DNA of 47,761 bases from the NCBI GenBank assembly GCA_905479915.1, contig CAJQOH010000001.1, positions 1-47,761 of the forward strand, read 5' to 3'. Source of the DNA: an uncultured Flavobacteriales bacterium. Its GTDB lineage: Bacteria; Bacteroidota; Bacteroidia; Flavobacteriales_E; Vicingaceae. The notes beneath the pieces are model-generated. The model saw only the letters and a program-made list of their open reading frames with translations, was not told the origin of the DNA and searched no databases. Shown piece after piece: positions 1 to 7,981 of this stretch. Position 1 is the stretch's first letter. Each line of letters starts with the position of its first letter. The position numbers were made by a program, and so were the translations under genes.

Positions 1-89
1 AGCTTTTTCTTTTGACTTTTTTCTCTTTTTCGTTGCAATTTCAACGCTGATAAACTCTCTTTAATCGTGATTTCAAATACTTTTCCCAT
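1..89 (-). CDS. N-terminal fragment of a probable transposase (left copy)
   Basis: The frame starts with ATG at 87-89 and is open to the window edge, giving 29 codons: MGKVFEITIKESLSALK followed by a tail rich in Lys, Arg and Gln. The identical frame occurs at the right end. The basic N-terminus and its place in a repeated element suggest a transposase, but no catalytic motif lies within the visible part, so the family assignment is inference. It is broken by the window boundary, not by a mutation that can be seen. Confidence 0.5.
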   Translation of the reverse strand, partial: MGKVFEITIKESLSALKLQRKREKSQKKK

Positions 90-141
90 ACCTTAAAAAT
101 ACACAAAATATAACGTTTTATGAAATTAATTTGGTATTATT
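1..141 (-). mobile_element. Left terminal copy of an IS-like repeat (partial)
   Basis: These 141 bases are the exact reverse complement of the last 141 bases of the window (47621-47761). The match stops sharply at 141/142. The copy is truncated by the window edge and contains the start of a reading frame running off the left end (1-89, minus strand). A sequence present twice in inverted orientation, carrying the 5' end of a basic-protein gene and cut at the same internal base on both sides, is what is expected where a contig runs into a multi-copy insertion sequence. The element boundary lies 7 bases beyond the stop codon of the neighbouring gene. IS family and target duplication cannot be determined from this much sequence. 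Confidence 0.7.
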
Positions 142-148
142 AATCTCG

Positions 149-1966
149 CTATTGAACTACAAACTTGTAATTCTCTACAGCTGCGTTTAAGTACTTTAAA
201 AAGTAAATGCCTTTTTCCAACTCAGACACATTAAATTCTATAGCATTTTCTTTTTGGATAAATGGAACACGAATCTCTTGCCCTAATGCATTCAACAATT
301 GAACATCGTCAACGGTTATTTGCTCAGAAACATTTGCAACTGTCAAGACATCTTTAGCTGGATTAGGATAAATAGAGAGAGAACGTTTTCCAAAATTGTT
401 TACGGAAACTATTTTTGAATACGAAGTACTTCCATCAAAATCGGTTTGTTTTAATCGATAATAGGAAAGATCTGAATATGGGGAATGGTCCCACCTTTGA
501 TAATCTAAGTGTGAATTTGAATTTCCTGCTCCACTAACACTCTCCAATGTTTCCCATTCAACCCCATTTGTAGAACGTTCAATCGTAAAATAATCGTTAT
601 TAATTTCTGTTGTTGTTTCCCAAGACACATCTACTTCACTATCTTTTAGAATAGCATTAAACGATAACAATTCAACAGGAAGAACAACTATATACCCAAA
701 CACCCTAGCTCTTCCACCAAGAGACCCTGCACTACCACTAGCAAGTATATCATGCCCATTACCACCTGTTGCCATTACTTCTCCATCATAACTTATTGCA
801 ACTGCTTTTCCATCATAATCATAAGCAGCTCCTCCATTTACATCTCCTCCGTATTGTACCCATGCCGAACCGTCCCACTCATAACTTCTGGTTTCTCCTG
901 CATCACGAAGGCCACTATCATCATGTTGATAAGCACCAGTAATAAATCTAGTACCATTACCTGCTAATGCAACAGAATAACCAGAATATTCACCAGATCC
1001 CAACCCAGTAACATCTGCACCAACTTGCGTCCATACACCAGCATTATAATAATAAACCCTGACAACACCGCCAATAGCATAATTCTGATACCCTCCAATT
1101 GCAATAGTATCACCTGAAGAACTTAGACTAACTGAACGACCTGAATAATCACCAGTTACACCAGCAATTGCTGATCCATAAGGATTCCATGATGTACCAT
1201 CCCACTTAAAGACACGGGTTATTCCAGAATTAGCACCAAGAGTATCATGTCTCATCGCTCCAAGAGCAACGATATCTCCAGCATCATTTATACTAGACCC
1301 TATTCCAAGGTAGTCATATGCCAAATAAGTATACCCCCCTGTTAATCCTTCAAGACTAGCACCTCTTTGCACCCAATCTCCTGTACCAGAATCCCATTCA
1401 AAAACCCTACCTCTACCAGCTCTAGTTTCTGTTCCTACCTTATAATTGTAAGCTCCTCCAACAAAAACGCTACCATCTGAATTCATGGCAACAGAAGATC
1501 CCATTTTAGCTCCAGCAAGACCGCCATCCACATCAGTTCCTTTTTGTGCCCACACAGTTCCATTCCATTCAAAAAGTCGGACATGTCCAGAACCAGAACC
1601 ACCCCCATCATTACCTATTGCACCTACAGCAAGAGTGTTTCCATCATCACTCAATGAAACAGCCCAGCCAAAATCATCACCACTAGCTTCACCTGCAACA
1701 CGACCCATTTTATCCCATGATAAAGTACCAGTATTCCATTCATAAATATCAACATAACCGTTAGAAGCGCCATCAACAGCACCAACAGCCACCCTACTTC
1801 CATCAGCACTCAAACCTACAGAGTAGCCAACATCGTCACCAGCCGCATCTCCCAACATATCACCCCCCAATTGTGTCCATTGACCAAAAGCACTAGAAAC
1901 AAGTAGCAACATCACAATTAGTAATGTATTCTTAAATTGAATTAAATTTTTGATTTCATTCTTCAT
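149..1966 (-). CDS. Secreted seven-repeat beta-propeller protein with T9SS type A sorting domain
   Basis: The 605-residue product begins with a long Lys-containing signal peptide ending near SSAFGQ. Residues about 30-425 hold seven repeats of roughly 50-60 residues. Each repeat has a G-x-D-V/A start, a 'G.SVSLS.DG..+A+GA' core and a closing 'VR+YEW' strand, the pattern of FG-GAP/WD-like blades. Seven blades would close one propeller. About 100 residues of a fibronectin-like linker follow (VELLSFNA...DVSWETTTEINNDYF). The C-terminus is a type A sorting domain (SIYPNPAKDVLTV ... LEKGIYFLKY). The protein is predicted to be exported by Sec, then moved across the outer membrane by T9SS. The ligand or enzymatic role is unknown. 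The stop codon (149-151) lies 7 bases from the IS-like repeat, so any native terminator may have been displaced. Confidence 0.85.
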   Translation of the reverse strand: MKNEIKNLIQFKNTLLIVMLLLVSSAFGQWTQLGGDMLGDAAGDDVGYSVGLSADGSRVAVGAVDGASNGYVDIYEWNTGTLSWDKMGRVAGEASGDDFGWAVSLSDDGNTLAVGAIGNDGGGSGSGHVRLFEWNGTVWAQKGTDVDGGLAGAKMGSSVAMNSDGSVFVGGAYNYKVGTETRAGRGRVFEWDSGTGDWVQRGASLEGLTGGYTYLAYDYLGIGSSINDAGDIVALGAMRHDTLGANSGITRVFKWDGTSWNPYGSAIAGVTGDYSGRSVSLSSSGDTIAIGGYQNYAIGGVVRVYYYNAGVWTQVGADVTGLGSGEYSGYSVALAGNGTRFITGAYQHDDSGLRDAGETRSYEWDGSAWVQYGGDVNGGAAYDYDGKAVAISYDGEVMATGGNGHDILASGSAGSLGGRARVFGYIVVLPVELLSFNAILKDSEVDVSWETTTEINNDYFTIERSTNGVEWETLESVSGAGNSNSHLDYQRWDHSPYSDLSYYRLKQTDFDGSTSYSKIVSVNNFGKRSLSIYPNPAKDVLTVANVSEQITVDDVQLLNALGQEIRVPFIQKENAIEFNVSELEKGIYFLKYLNAAVENYKFVVQ

Positions 1967-2106
1967 AACTATTGTATTTTAAGTGTTAAAAAATAACACT
2001 GCCAAATTTATTGGCGTACAATAGTATATGTCTAAAATTTATGTTGACATGGTGTTAATGCGATGTCAACGAAATGTCAATTTTCAATGAAAATAAGGGC
2101 TTAAAA

Positions 2107-2238
2107 CTATAAAGATTCGATTTTTGCACTCAAAGAGTTCTTAGAGGAAACTCCCATTTTTTTACGAATTTTATGTCGATAAGTATCTACACTTCTAGGA
2201 GCCAAGTTCATCATAACTCCAATTTCTTTAGATGAAAG
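2107..2238 (-). pseudogene. Severed LuxR-type HTH tail of the upstream TPR regulator
   Basis: Directly after the TAG at 2239-2241, and in the same frame, 43 sense codons continue to a TAG at 2107-2109. They read LSSKEIGVMMN, then LAPRSVDTYRHKIRKKMGV, then a short Ser/Lys tail. This is the scaffold and recognition helix of a LuxR/GerE-type helix-turn-helix, and it completes the 'LSSKEKRICSLIKL' helix that ends the upstream frame. The segment has no start codon or leader of its own, so it looks like the detached end of one gene rather than a separate gene. A sequencing or consensus error at the TAG would restore a full protein of about 511 residues. Confidence 0.75.
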
Positions 2239-3642
2239 CTAAAGCTTTATTAGAGAACATATTCTTTTCTCTTTTGATGATAATGTTGGATACTGATCAG
2301 ACAACACTGTAACAAATTGATTGTGGTTAGTTAGAATATATTCTTCTAATTTTTCCTTGTTGATAATAGCTCCTGATCGGTATTTTTCGTCAGAAACAGA
2401 TTCTATTACATCCTCTTTATTGATAACTTTTAAAGCAATCTCAGCAATTATTCTGTCCTTATCTTCCATCTCCATATCCATAGTTCTAATTCTATTTTTT
2501 AATCTAGAATTAATGATATATGCAATTGCAGAAAGCAACAATATTGAAAGGCCTATCAAGCCCCAAATTAACCTATTAACATGTTGCTTTTGCTCTAACT
2601 CTCTAAGGGCCTTATCTTTTAATAGAATAGCCTCATCTTTTTGCTTTACCTTATATACAATTTCCAACCTTGAGATATCTGCCTCTTCCTCTACCTTACG
2701 CATAGAATCTGATAAGTGAATATAAGTAGATTGATAGGCAAAAGAATTCTGAACATCACCAATCGCTTTATAAGAATTAGCCAACATTAAATTAAAGTCT
2801 ATTTTAAATAACATTTTTTTTGTTACACTTAACCCCTTTTTCGCATTATTGATACAGTCATTGTATCGCTCAGCTTTCAAAAGGCTTGCCGAATAATCTT
2901 TTAAAACAGCTGCTTCGCCATAAACATTACCAATCTTATTTAATCCGAAAACAGCTTCTTCATATAATGGTATTGCTTTATCGATTTCCCCCATACCAGA
3001 ATATATCTCTGCTTTATTGTCTATCATAAAATACATTAAGCTTTTATCCTCCAATTTAGCTGCAAATACAATCGCCTTTTCTATCGCTTCCATGGCTAAA
3101 TCATACTGCTCATTATTCATATAAATTCCTGCCAAACCTACATTAGATTGCATTATCGCTTCTTTATCTTTTAATCGCTCTCTAATCTGAAGACTTTCTT
3201 TGTAATAAATTTCTGCTTTATCGAAAACATTGTGCGAGAGATAGAGACCTCCTATCTCATTAAGAATATCACCAATCACCTTTTCATCACCTAACTCTCT
3301 GGATATAAAAAGCCCTTCAAAAAAGTTAGACAAAGCGTATTGTGTTTCTCCTAATCTATCATAGGCCATACCAATTCTCACTAAAGCTCTTGACTGACTT
3401 ACTCTATCATCTATTAGTTTTGAAACTTTTAAAGCAACAAGACCATGCTCCAAACATAATTCTGGTTTAGTTTGATAACTGAATTTGCAAATTTCTAAAT
3501 GTAAAGAAGTTTGTTTTTGAAGGTCTGATTCTGGTATTTGAGACAGCTCTTGAAATAGACTATCAATCTTCTCTTCTATATTTTGAGATTTAGAAGAGAT
3601 TGTGAGTGCAATCAAAAAAAATAAGAATAGATTCTTATACAT
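2239..3642 (-). CDS. TPR sensor/regulator with transmembrane segment, truncated before its LuxR HTH
   Basis: The visible product is 467 residues. It starts with a signal peptide (ending near SKSQ), then has an array of tetratricopeptide repeats over residues about 30-330 (for example 'YALSNFFEGLFISRELGDEK' and later 'KAIPLYEEAVFGLNKIGN'). A transmembrane helix follows at about 358-377, then a cytoplasmic coiled stretch. The frame stops at TAG 2239-2241 in the middle of the HTH, whose remaining 43 codons follow in frame. In Bacteroidota this architecture (periplasmic TPR, one membrane helix, C-terminal LuxR-type HTH) is a common membrane-bound transcription regulator. As read, the protein could not form a complete HTH and so should not bind DNA. 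The gene sits between two T9SS cargo genes on the same strand, but no functional link is shown. Confidence 0.8.
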   Translation of the reverse strand: MYKNLFLFFLIALTISSKSQNIEEKIDSLFQELSQIPESDLQKQTSLHLEICKFSYQTKPELCLEHGLVALKVSKLIDDRVSQSRALVRIGMAYDRLGETQYALSNFFEGLFISRELGDEKVIGDILNEIGGLYLSHNVFDKAEIYYKESLQIRERLKDKEAIMQSNVGLAGIYMNNEQYDLAMEAIEKAIVFAAKLEDKSLMYFMIDNKAEIYSGMGEIDKAIPLYEEAVFGLNKIGNVYGEAAVLKDYSASLLKAERYNDCINNAKKGLSVTKKMLFKIDFNLMLANSYKAIGDVQNSFAYQSTYIHLSDSMRKVEEEADISRLEIVYKVKQKDEAILLKDKALRELEQKQHVNRLIWGLIGLSILLLSAIAYIINSRLKNRIRTMDMEMEDKDRIIAEIALKVINKEDVIESVSDEKYRSGAIINKEKLEEYILTNHNQFVTVLSDQYPTLSSKEKRICSLIKL

Positions 3643-3775
3643 ATCAAGTACCTTTTAAAGCCCTAATATAATTTTATTTCCTTATTTTTTTGTTGATTTT
3701 TAATAAAAAATAGAAGATTTTTTATCTCTCAGCACTACAAAACCTTAATTAAGTAGAGTACTTAAGGCATTTTAT

Positions 3776-6184
3776 TTACCGAAACAAAACTACACTTCCT
3801 TTTTTTACAGCTTCAACCAACACCCCTTTATCGTAATAACTATACTTAACAATATAAAAATAAGTTCCCTCAACTGCCTCAGCACCCGATATAGTTCTAC
3901 CATCCCAACTCCCTAAAACACTGTTCCATGAAAACATTTGATGCCCCCACCTATTATATATCTCTCCTGTAACAGATTCTAAGTTTGTTCCCACAACTAC
4001 AAACGCATCATTATTTCCATCTCCATTTGGTGTAAATACATTAGGTATCACTACATCAACTGGACATTCCTCATATGTAAGATTAAGTACTACTACACTA
4101 TCACAACCTGTAGATGCTCCAGCTGAAATAACGTATGTTGCACTAGTATTATTAGCTGAATAAGTGTTTCCATCTATCCAAACAAAGCTATTGCATGTAG
4201 TTGTTTGAGTATCAATAGCCATAGAAGTAGGGTTAACAGTTACAATAAAACTATTCTCATCTGTACAATTAGGAATTGTTCCAGTTTCTGAATAAACAAA
4301 AACTGACTGTGTTGTTGTTATGTTTGTTCCTACTGCTATTGGTCCTATCCCTCCTGTTGTAGTAAAATAATTATTGCCTATCGATAGAGCTGGCAAAATA
4401 TAACCATCACAAAGAGCTGTATCCACAGGGTCATCTGCTATTGGGTTTGGAACAATAGTTACAATAAAACTATTCTCATCTGTACAATTGGGAATTGTTC
4501 CAGTTTCTGAATAAACAAAAATTGATTGTGTTGTTGTTATGTTTGTTCCTGCTGCTATTGGCCCTACTCCTCCTGTTGTAGTAAAATAATTATTGCCTGC
4601 CGATAGAGCTGGTAAAGTATAACCACCACAAAGAGTTGTATCCACAGGATCATCTGCTGTTGGGTTTGGAATTACGATCACCTCAATAGTATCTGTACCA
4701 GCACAGCCATTATCCGTTACAGTAACATAATATTGAGCTGTAGTATCTACAATAAGTGTCTGATTAATTGATGAATCACTCCATAAAAAAGTTGTTCCAG
4801 GGTTCTCTGCATCTAAAGTAATCGATGATCCTTGACAGAATGTAGTATCAGCACCTAAATCAACATCTAGATTTCTTACTCCTACCACAATAGTATCTGT
4901 TATAAAGGAACAATAAGGTTGTTCTTGTTGAAAAACAAGACTATCAATACCAAATGGTTTAGAATTTGGATTAATATTTCTAATACATATTGTAGCAGAT
5001 GTGTTTGCTGCAGAATTCCATGTATTAAAATAATGTTCCCAAGTGTTATTTTCATTTTGAGCTCCATCTATTGTTCCATTTGATACTCCATTAATAAACA
5101 CTTCTAATCTTGGAACATTCCCTAACCAAGATTGAGCATTATCTAAAACCGATGTCCAAAAAGAAAATTCGTAAGACTGATTAGGAGAAACCGTTACTGT
5201 TTGACACCAAACATCTTCGCCAGCTACTCCAGGGCCTTGAAAAGCAGCGAAATTTCCAACTCCATTTATTCCTAAACCATGATAGCCAGCATTAATAGTA
5301 TTAGCATCGGAAGTAATAAAATAATCTCCCGCTCCCAATAATCCTGAATAATTATAATCACTAGAAAATAACGTATTTCCAGTTTGAAAATCATCATTAG
5401 AAATGAGATTAACTCCTTGAGTTTCTATCAAGCACCAATAAGTTCCTGCAGTATCTATCTTAAATATTGAGTCTTGATTAGCTGCCATATTTCCCATCCA
5501 ATAATAATTACCAGTGTACCCAGGGGCTAATACAATAGTATCTGAACATACAGTAGTATCATTTCCTAAAAAGTTTAACTCCTGATTAGTTGATATCATA
5601 TTATTTCCTAAAACCTGAAATTCTAAATCATAGGTATGATAAGTAGTTCCTGAAGAGGGAACCAACCCTCCTGCAGAATACTGTGTACCTGGAATATAAG
5701 GATCAACTTTAGGGGCTGTCCAAGTTCCATGGTAACGGCTAGAGTAAGCCGTTAAACCTACTGGGATTTCTATTAAAAAAGTATATTCTTCGCCAGACAC
5801 TACAGAGAAAGGGGTCGTTAAAATAACATTGTTTTGCCCTGGTATAACGGTAATATTTTGTGGGCCAGAAACAATAGTCCCAACTGTTGGTTGATCTCCT
5901 CTATAAACAACCAAAGTCGTATTAAATGAGGTACGAATATCTGCTGGAGCAGGAGGAGCACTTCCATAATGCGCAAAATAAGTAGCACTAGTACTCATCC
6001 AAAAGTTGATTTGATTAAGATCTCCTTCCTGACATGGAGGAACCTTAAAACTTTGTGCCACATCTGTATTAAGCCATCCAAAACTACGCGTTCCATTAGG
6101 TCCTGGAGGGGTGTTATCAATAACTAATGTTTGAGCACAAGTTATTATAGGCAATAATAGTAATGATATTAATAGATGTTTCAT
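3776..6184 (-). CDS. Large secreted protein with CHU_C (T9SS type B) C-terminus
   Basis: I start this gene at the ATG at 6182-6184, because it begins a clear signal peptide (MKHLLISLLLLPIITCAQ). The frame could extend 29 codons further upstream, but that part is cysteine-rich and not signal-like. The product is about 802 residues. An N-terminal lectin-like sandwich region is followed by a domain mentioning 'FAAFQGPGVAGEDVW' and a carbohydrate-binding-like fold. Next come Ig-like modules ('LGADTTFCQGSSITLDAENPG'), including two near-identical 73-residue units. The C-terminus is a gliding-motility/CHU_C domain (PNVFTPNGDGNNDAF ... IYNRWGHQMF ... GTYFYIVKY), the type B sorting signal for T9SS. 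It is predicted to be on the cell surface or released, with adhesin-like architecture. Substrate unknown. Confidence 0.85.
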   Translation of the reverse strand: MKHLLISLLLLPIITCAQTLVIDNTPPGPNGTRSFGWLNTDVAQSFKVPPCQEGDLNQINFWMSTSATYFAHYGSAPPAPADIRTSFNTTLVVYRGDQPTVGTIVSGPQNITVIPGQNNVILTTPFSVVSGEEYTFLIEIPVGLTAYSSRYHGTWTAPKVDPYIPGTQYSAGGLVPSSGTTYHTYDLEFQVLGNNMISTNQELNFLGNDTTVCSDTIVLAPGYTGNYYWMGNMAANQDSIFKIDTAGTYWCLIETQGVNLISNDDFQTGNTLFSSDYNYSGLLGAGDYFITSDANTINAGYHGLGINGVGNFAAFQGPGVAGEDVWCQTVTVSPNQSYEFSFWTSVLDNAQSWLGNVPRLEVFINGVSNGTIDGAQNENNTWEHYFNTWNSAANTSATICIRNINPNSKPFGIDSLVFQQEQPYCSFITDTIVVGVRNLDVDLGADTTFCQGSSITLDAENPGTTFLWSDSSINQTLIVDTTAQYYVTVTDNGCAGTDTIEVIVIPNPTADDPVDTTLCGGYTLPALSAGNNYFTTTGGVGPIAAGTNITTTQSIFVYSETGTIPNCTDENSFIVTIVPNPIADDPVDTALCDGYILPALSIGNNYFTTTGGIGPIAVGTNITTTQSVFVYSETGTIPNCTDENSFIVTVNPTSMAIDTQTTTCNSFVWIDGNTYSANNTSATYVISAGASTGCDSVVVLNLTYEECPVDVVIPNVFTPNGDGNNDAFVVVGTNLESVTGEIYNRWGHQMFSWNSVLGSWDGRTISGAEAVEGTYFYIVKYSYYDKGVLVEAVKKGSVVLFR
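4239..4676 (-). repeat. Tandem duplication, two units of 219 bp, inside the CHU_C gene
   Basis: The unit at 4239-4457 is followed directly by a near-identical unit at 4458-4676. The period of 219 bases equals 73 codons, so the frame is kept. Both encode an Ig-like module running from 'ADDPVDT' through 'NNYFTTTGG' to 'ETGTIPNCTDENSFIVT'. They differ by a small number of scattered substitutions, which suggests a recent in-frame duplication or ongoing conversion. Confidence 0.85.
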
Positions 6185-6460
6185 ATCCAAATTGTTTGTA
6201 TTAAAAAAATCAAAAATAATCTTAGAACACTGCTTGATTAAAAAATTTATCACTACACAATCTCTACACAATAGAATATAATCACATAAACAGTCAACAT
6301 TAGCAAGGCCTGAAAAACTACACTACAATAAATCTAGATTGGAAATAAAGATATGGCATCCATATGACCATACTTTTTTAATACAAAAAAAATCTCTTCA
6401 ATAGTCAAAACTAAAATGATGTACGAGAAAAAGAATTATCTTCGCCAAAAACAGTTTTAC

Positions 6461-7981
6461 ATGGATTCAAAAAAAGTAGCTTTAATTATTTTAGACGGAT
6501 GGGGGTTTGGAGATCAATCAAAATCAGACGCCATATTCAATGCCAAAACTCCTTTCTTTGACAATTGCTTAAAACAATATCCTAACTCAACTTTAAAAAC
6601 TTACGGAGAGCATGTTGGTTTGCCCGAAGGGCAAATGGGAAATTCTGAAGTTGGCCATTTAAATATTGGTGCAGGAAGAATTGTATACCAAGATTTTTCT
6701 AAAATTAACAATGCCATTTCCGACAACTCTATCGCTCAAAATGAAACCATTCTAAATGCTTTTAAACATGCAAAAGCTAATAATGTTGCTGTTCACTTAA
6801 TGGGTCTTGTATCTGATGGAGGAATTCATTCTCACCAAAATCATTTATACAAACTTTGTGAACTGGCTAACGAAAATAATGTAAACAATGTTTTTGTTCA
6901 CGCTTTTACCGATGGAAGGGATTGTGATCCTAAAAGCGGAAAAAGTCATATTGACAACCTTGAAAAAAACCTTGCAAAATCTTCAGGTGTTTTAGCTTCT
7001 GTAATTGGTCGATATTATGCAATGGATAGAGATAACAGATGGGAACGAATAAAACTAGCTTATGACTTACTAGTAGAAGGAAAGGGTGAAAAAAGCACTG
7101 ATTTAGTCAATTCAATTCAACAATCATACAACAACGGTTTAACAGATGAATTCATTAAACCTCTTGTTAAAGTTGATGAAAACAATAACCCTATCGCCAC
7201 CATTAAAGAAAATGATGTTGTTATTTGCTTTAATTACAGAACAGATAGGTGTAGAGAAATAACTATTGCTTTAACCCAGGAGGACTTTACTGATGAAGCA
7301 ATGAAAACCATTCCGCTTCATTATGTAACAATGACCAATTACAATCGGAACTTTAAAAATGTTCATGTTATTTATGATAAGGAAAACATTAAAAACACAT
7401 TGGGAGAAGTTCTAGAAGCCAACAATAGAAAACAAATACGTATTGCAGAAACAGAAAAATACCCCCATGTAACTTTCTTCTTTTCTGGAGGAAAAGAGGC
7501 TGAATTTACAGGCGAAAAACGTTTAATGGCAAAATCCCCAAATGTGGCAACTTACGATTTACAACCTGAGATGAGTGCCGAAGAGGTAACTCAAAAAATA
7601 TTACCTGAAATTGACAATCAAACTTCAGACTTCATTTGCTTGAATTTCGCTAATACTGATATGGTAGGTCATACAGGAATATATTCTGCCATTACTGCTG
7701 CGGCAGAAAAAGTAGATGATTGTGTTGAAAGAATTGTGAAAAAAGGCTTAGACAACAACTACTCCTTTATCATTATAGCAGACCATGGAAACGCTGATTA
7801 TGCGATAAACGAAGATGGTTCTCCAAACACAGCTCACAGTGTAAACCCAGTTCCTTGTATTTTAATTGATAGCGATTATTCTACAATAAATAATGGAAAA
7901 CTAGCGGATGTAGCTCCAACGATATTGGAGCTACTTAACATTAGTATTCCTGAAGAAATGACAGGAAATATCCTTATTTAA
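6461..7981 (+). CDS. gpmI: 2,3-bisphosphoglycerate-independent phosphoglycerate mutase
   Basis: This is a cytoplasmic glycolytic enzyme interconverting 3- and 2-phosphoglycerate through a phosphoserine intermediate with two Mn ions. I start at ATG 6461, giving 506 residues, the usual family length. The frame could begin at 6416, but the added 15 residues are not family-like. Visible motifs: N-terminal ALIILDGWG metal ligand; GNSEVGH, whose Ser falls at residue 62 as in characterised enzymes; HSHQNHL; FTDGRDCDPKSG; GRYYAMDRDNRW; and the C-terminal metal sites NFANTDMVGHTG and IADHGNAD. The Cys in DGRDCDP sits where Thr is common and should be harmless. Its last 8 bases overlap the convergent large CHU_C gene. 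Confidence 0.96.
   Translation: MDSKKVALIILDGWGFGDQSKSDAIFNAKTPFFDNCLKQYPNSTLKTYGEHVGLPEGQMGNSEVGHLNIGAGRIVYQDFSKINNAISDNSIAQNETILNAFKHAKANNVAVHLMGLVSDGGIHSHQNHLYKLCELANENNVNNVFVHAFTDGRDCDPKSGKSHIDNLEKNLAKSSGVLASVIGRYYAMDRDNRWERIKLAYDLLVEGKGEKSTDLVNSIQQSYNNGLTDEFIKPLVKVDENNNPIATIKENDVVICFNYRTDRCREITIALTQEDFTDEAMKTIPLHYVTMTNYNRNFKNVHVIYDKENIKNTLGEVLEANNRKQIRIAETEKYPHVTFFFSGGKEAEFTGEKRLMAKSPNVATYDLQPEMSAEEVTQKILPEIDNQTSDFICLNFANTDMVGHTGIYSAITAAAEKVDDCVERIVKKGLDNNYSFIIIADHGNADYAINEDGSPNTAHSVNPVPCILIDSDYSTINNGKLADVAPTILELLNISIPEEMTGNILI

Noticed and set aside
1967-2106. A TAAATTTG box upstream of the propeller gene as a full promoter
   Set aside because: The -7-like box is present on the minus strand but no TTTG lies at the required distance, so it was not listed.
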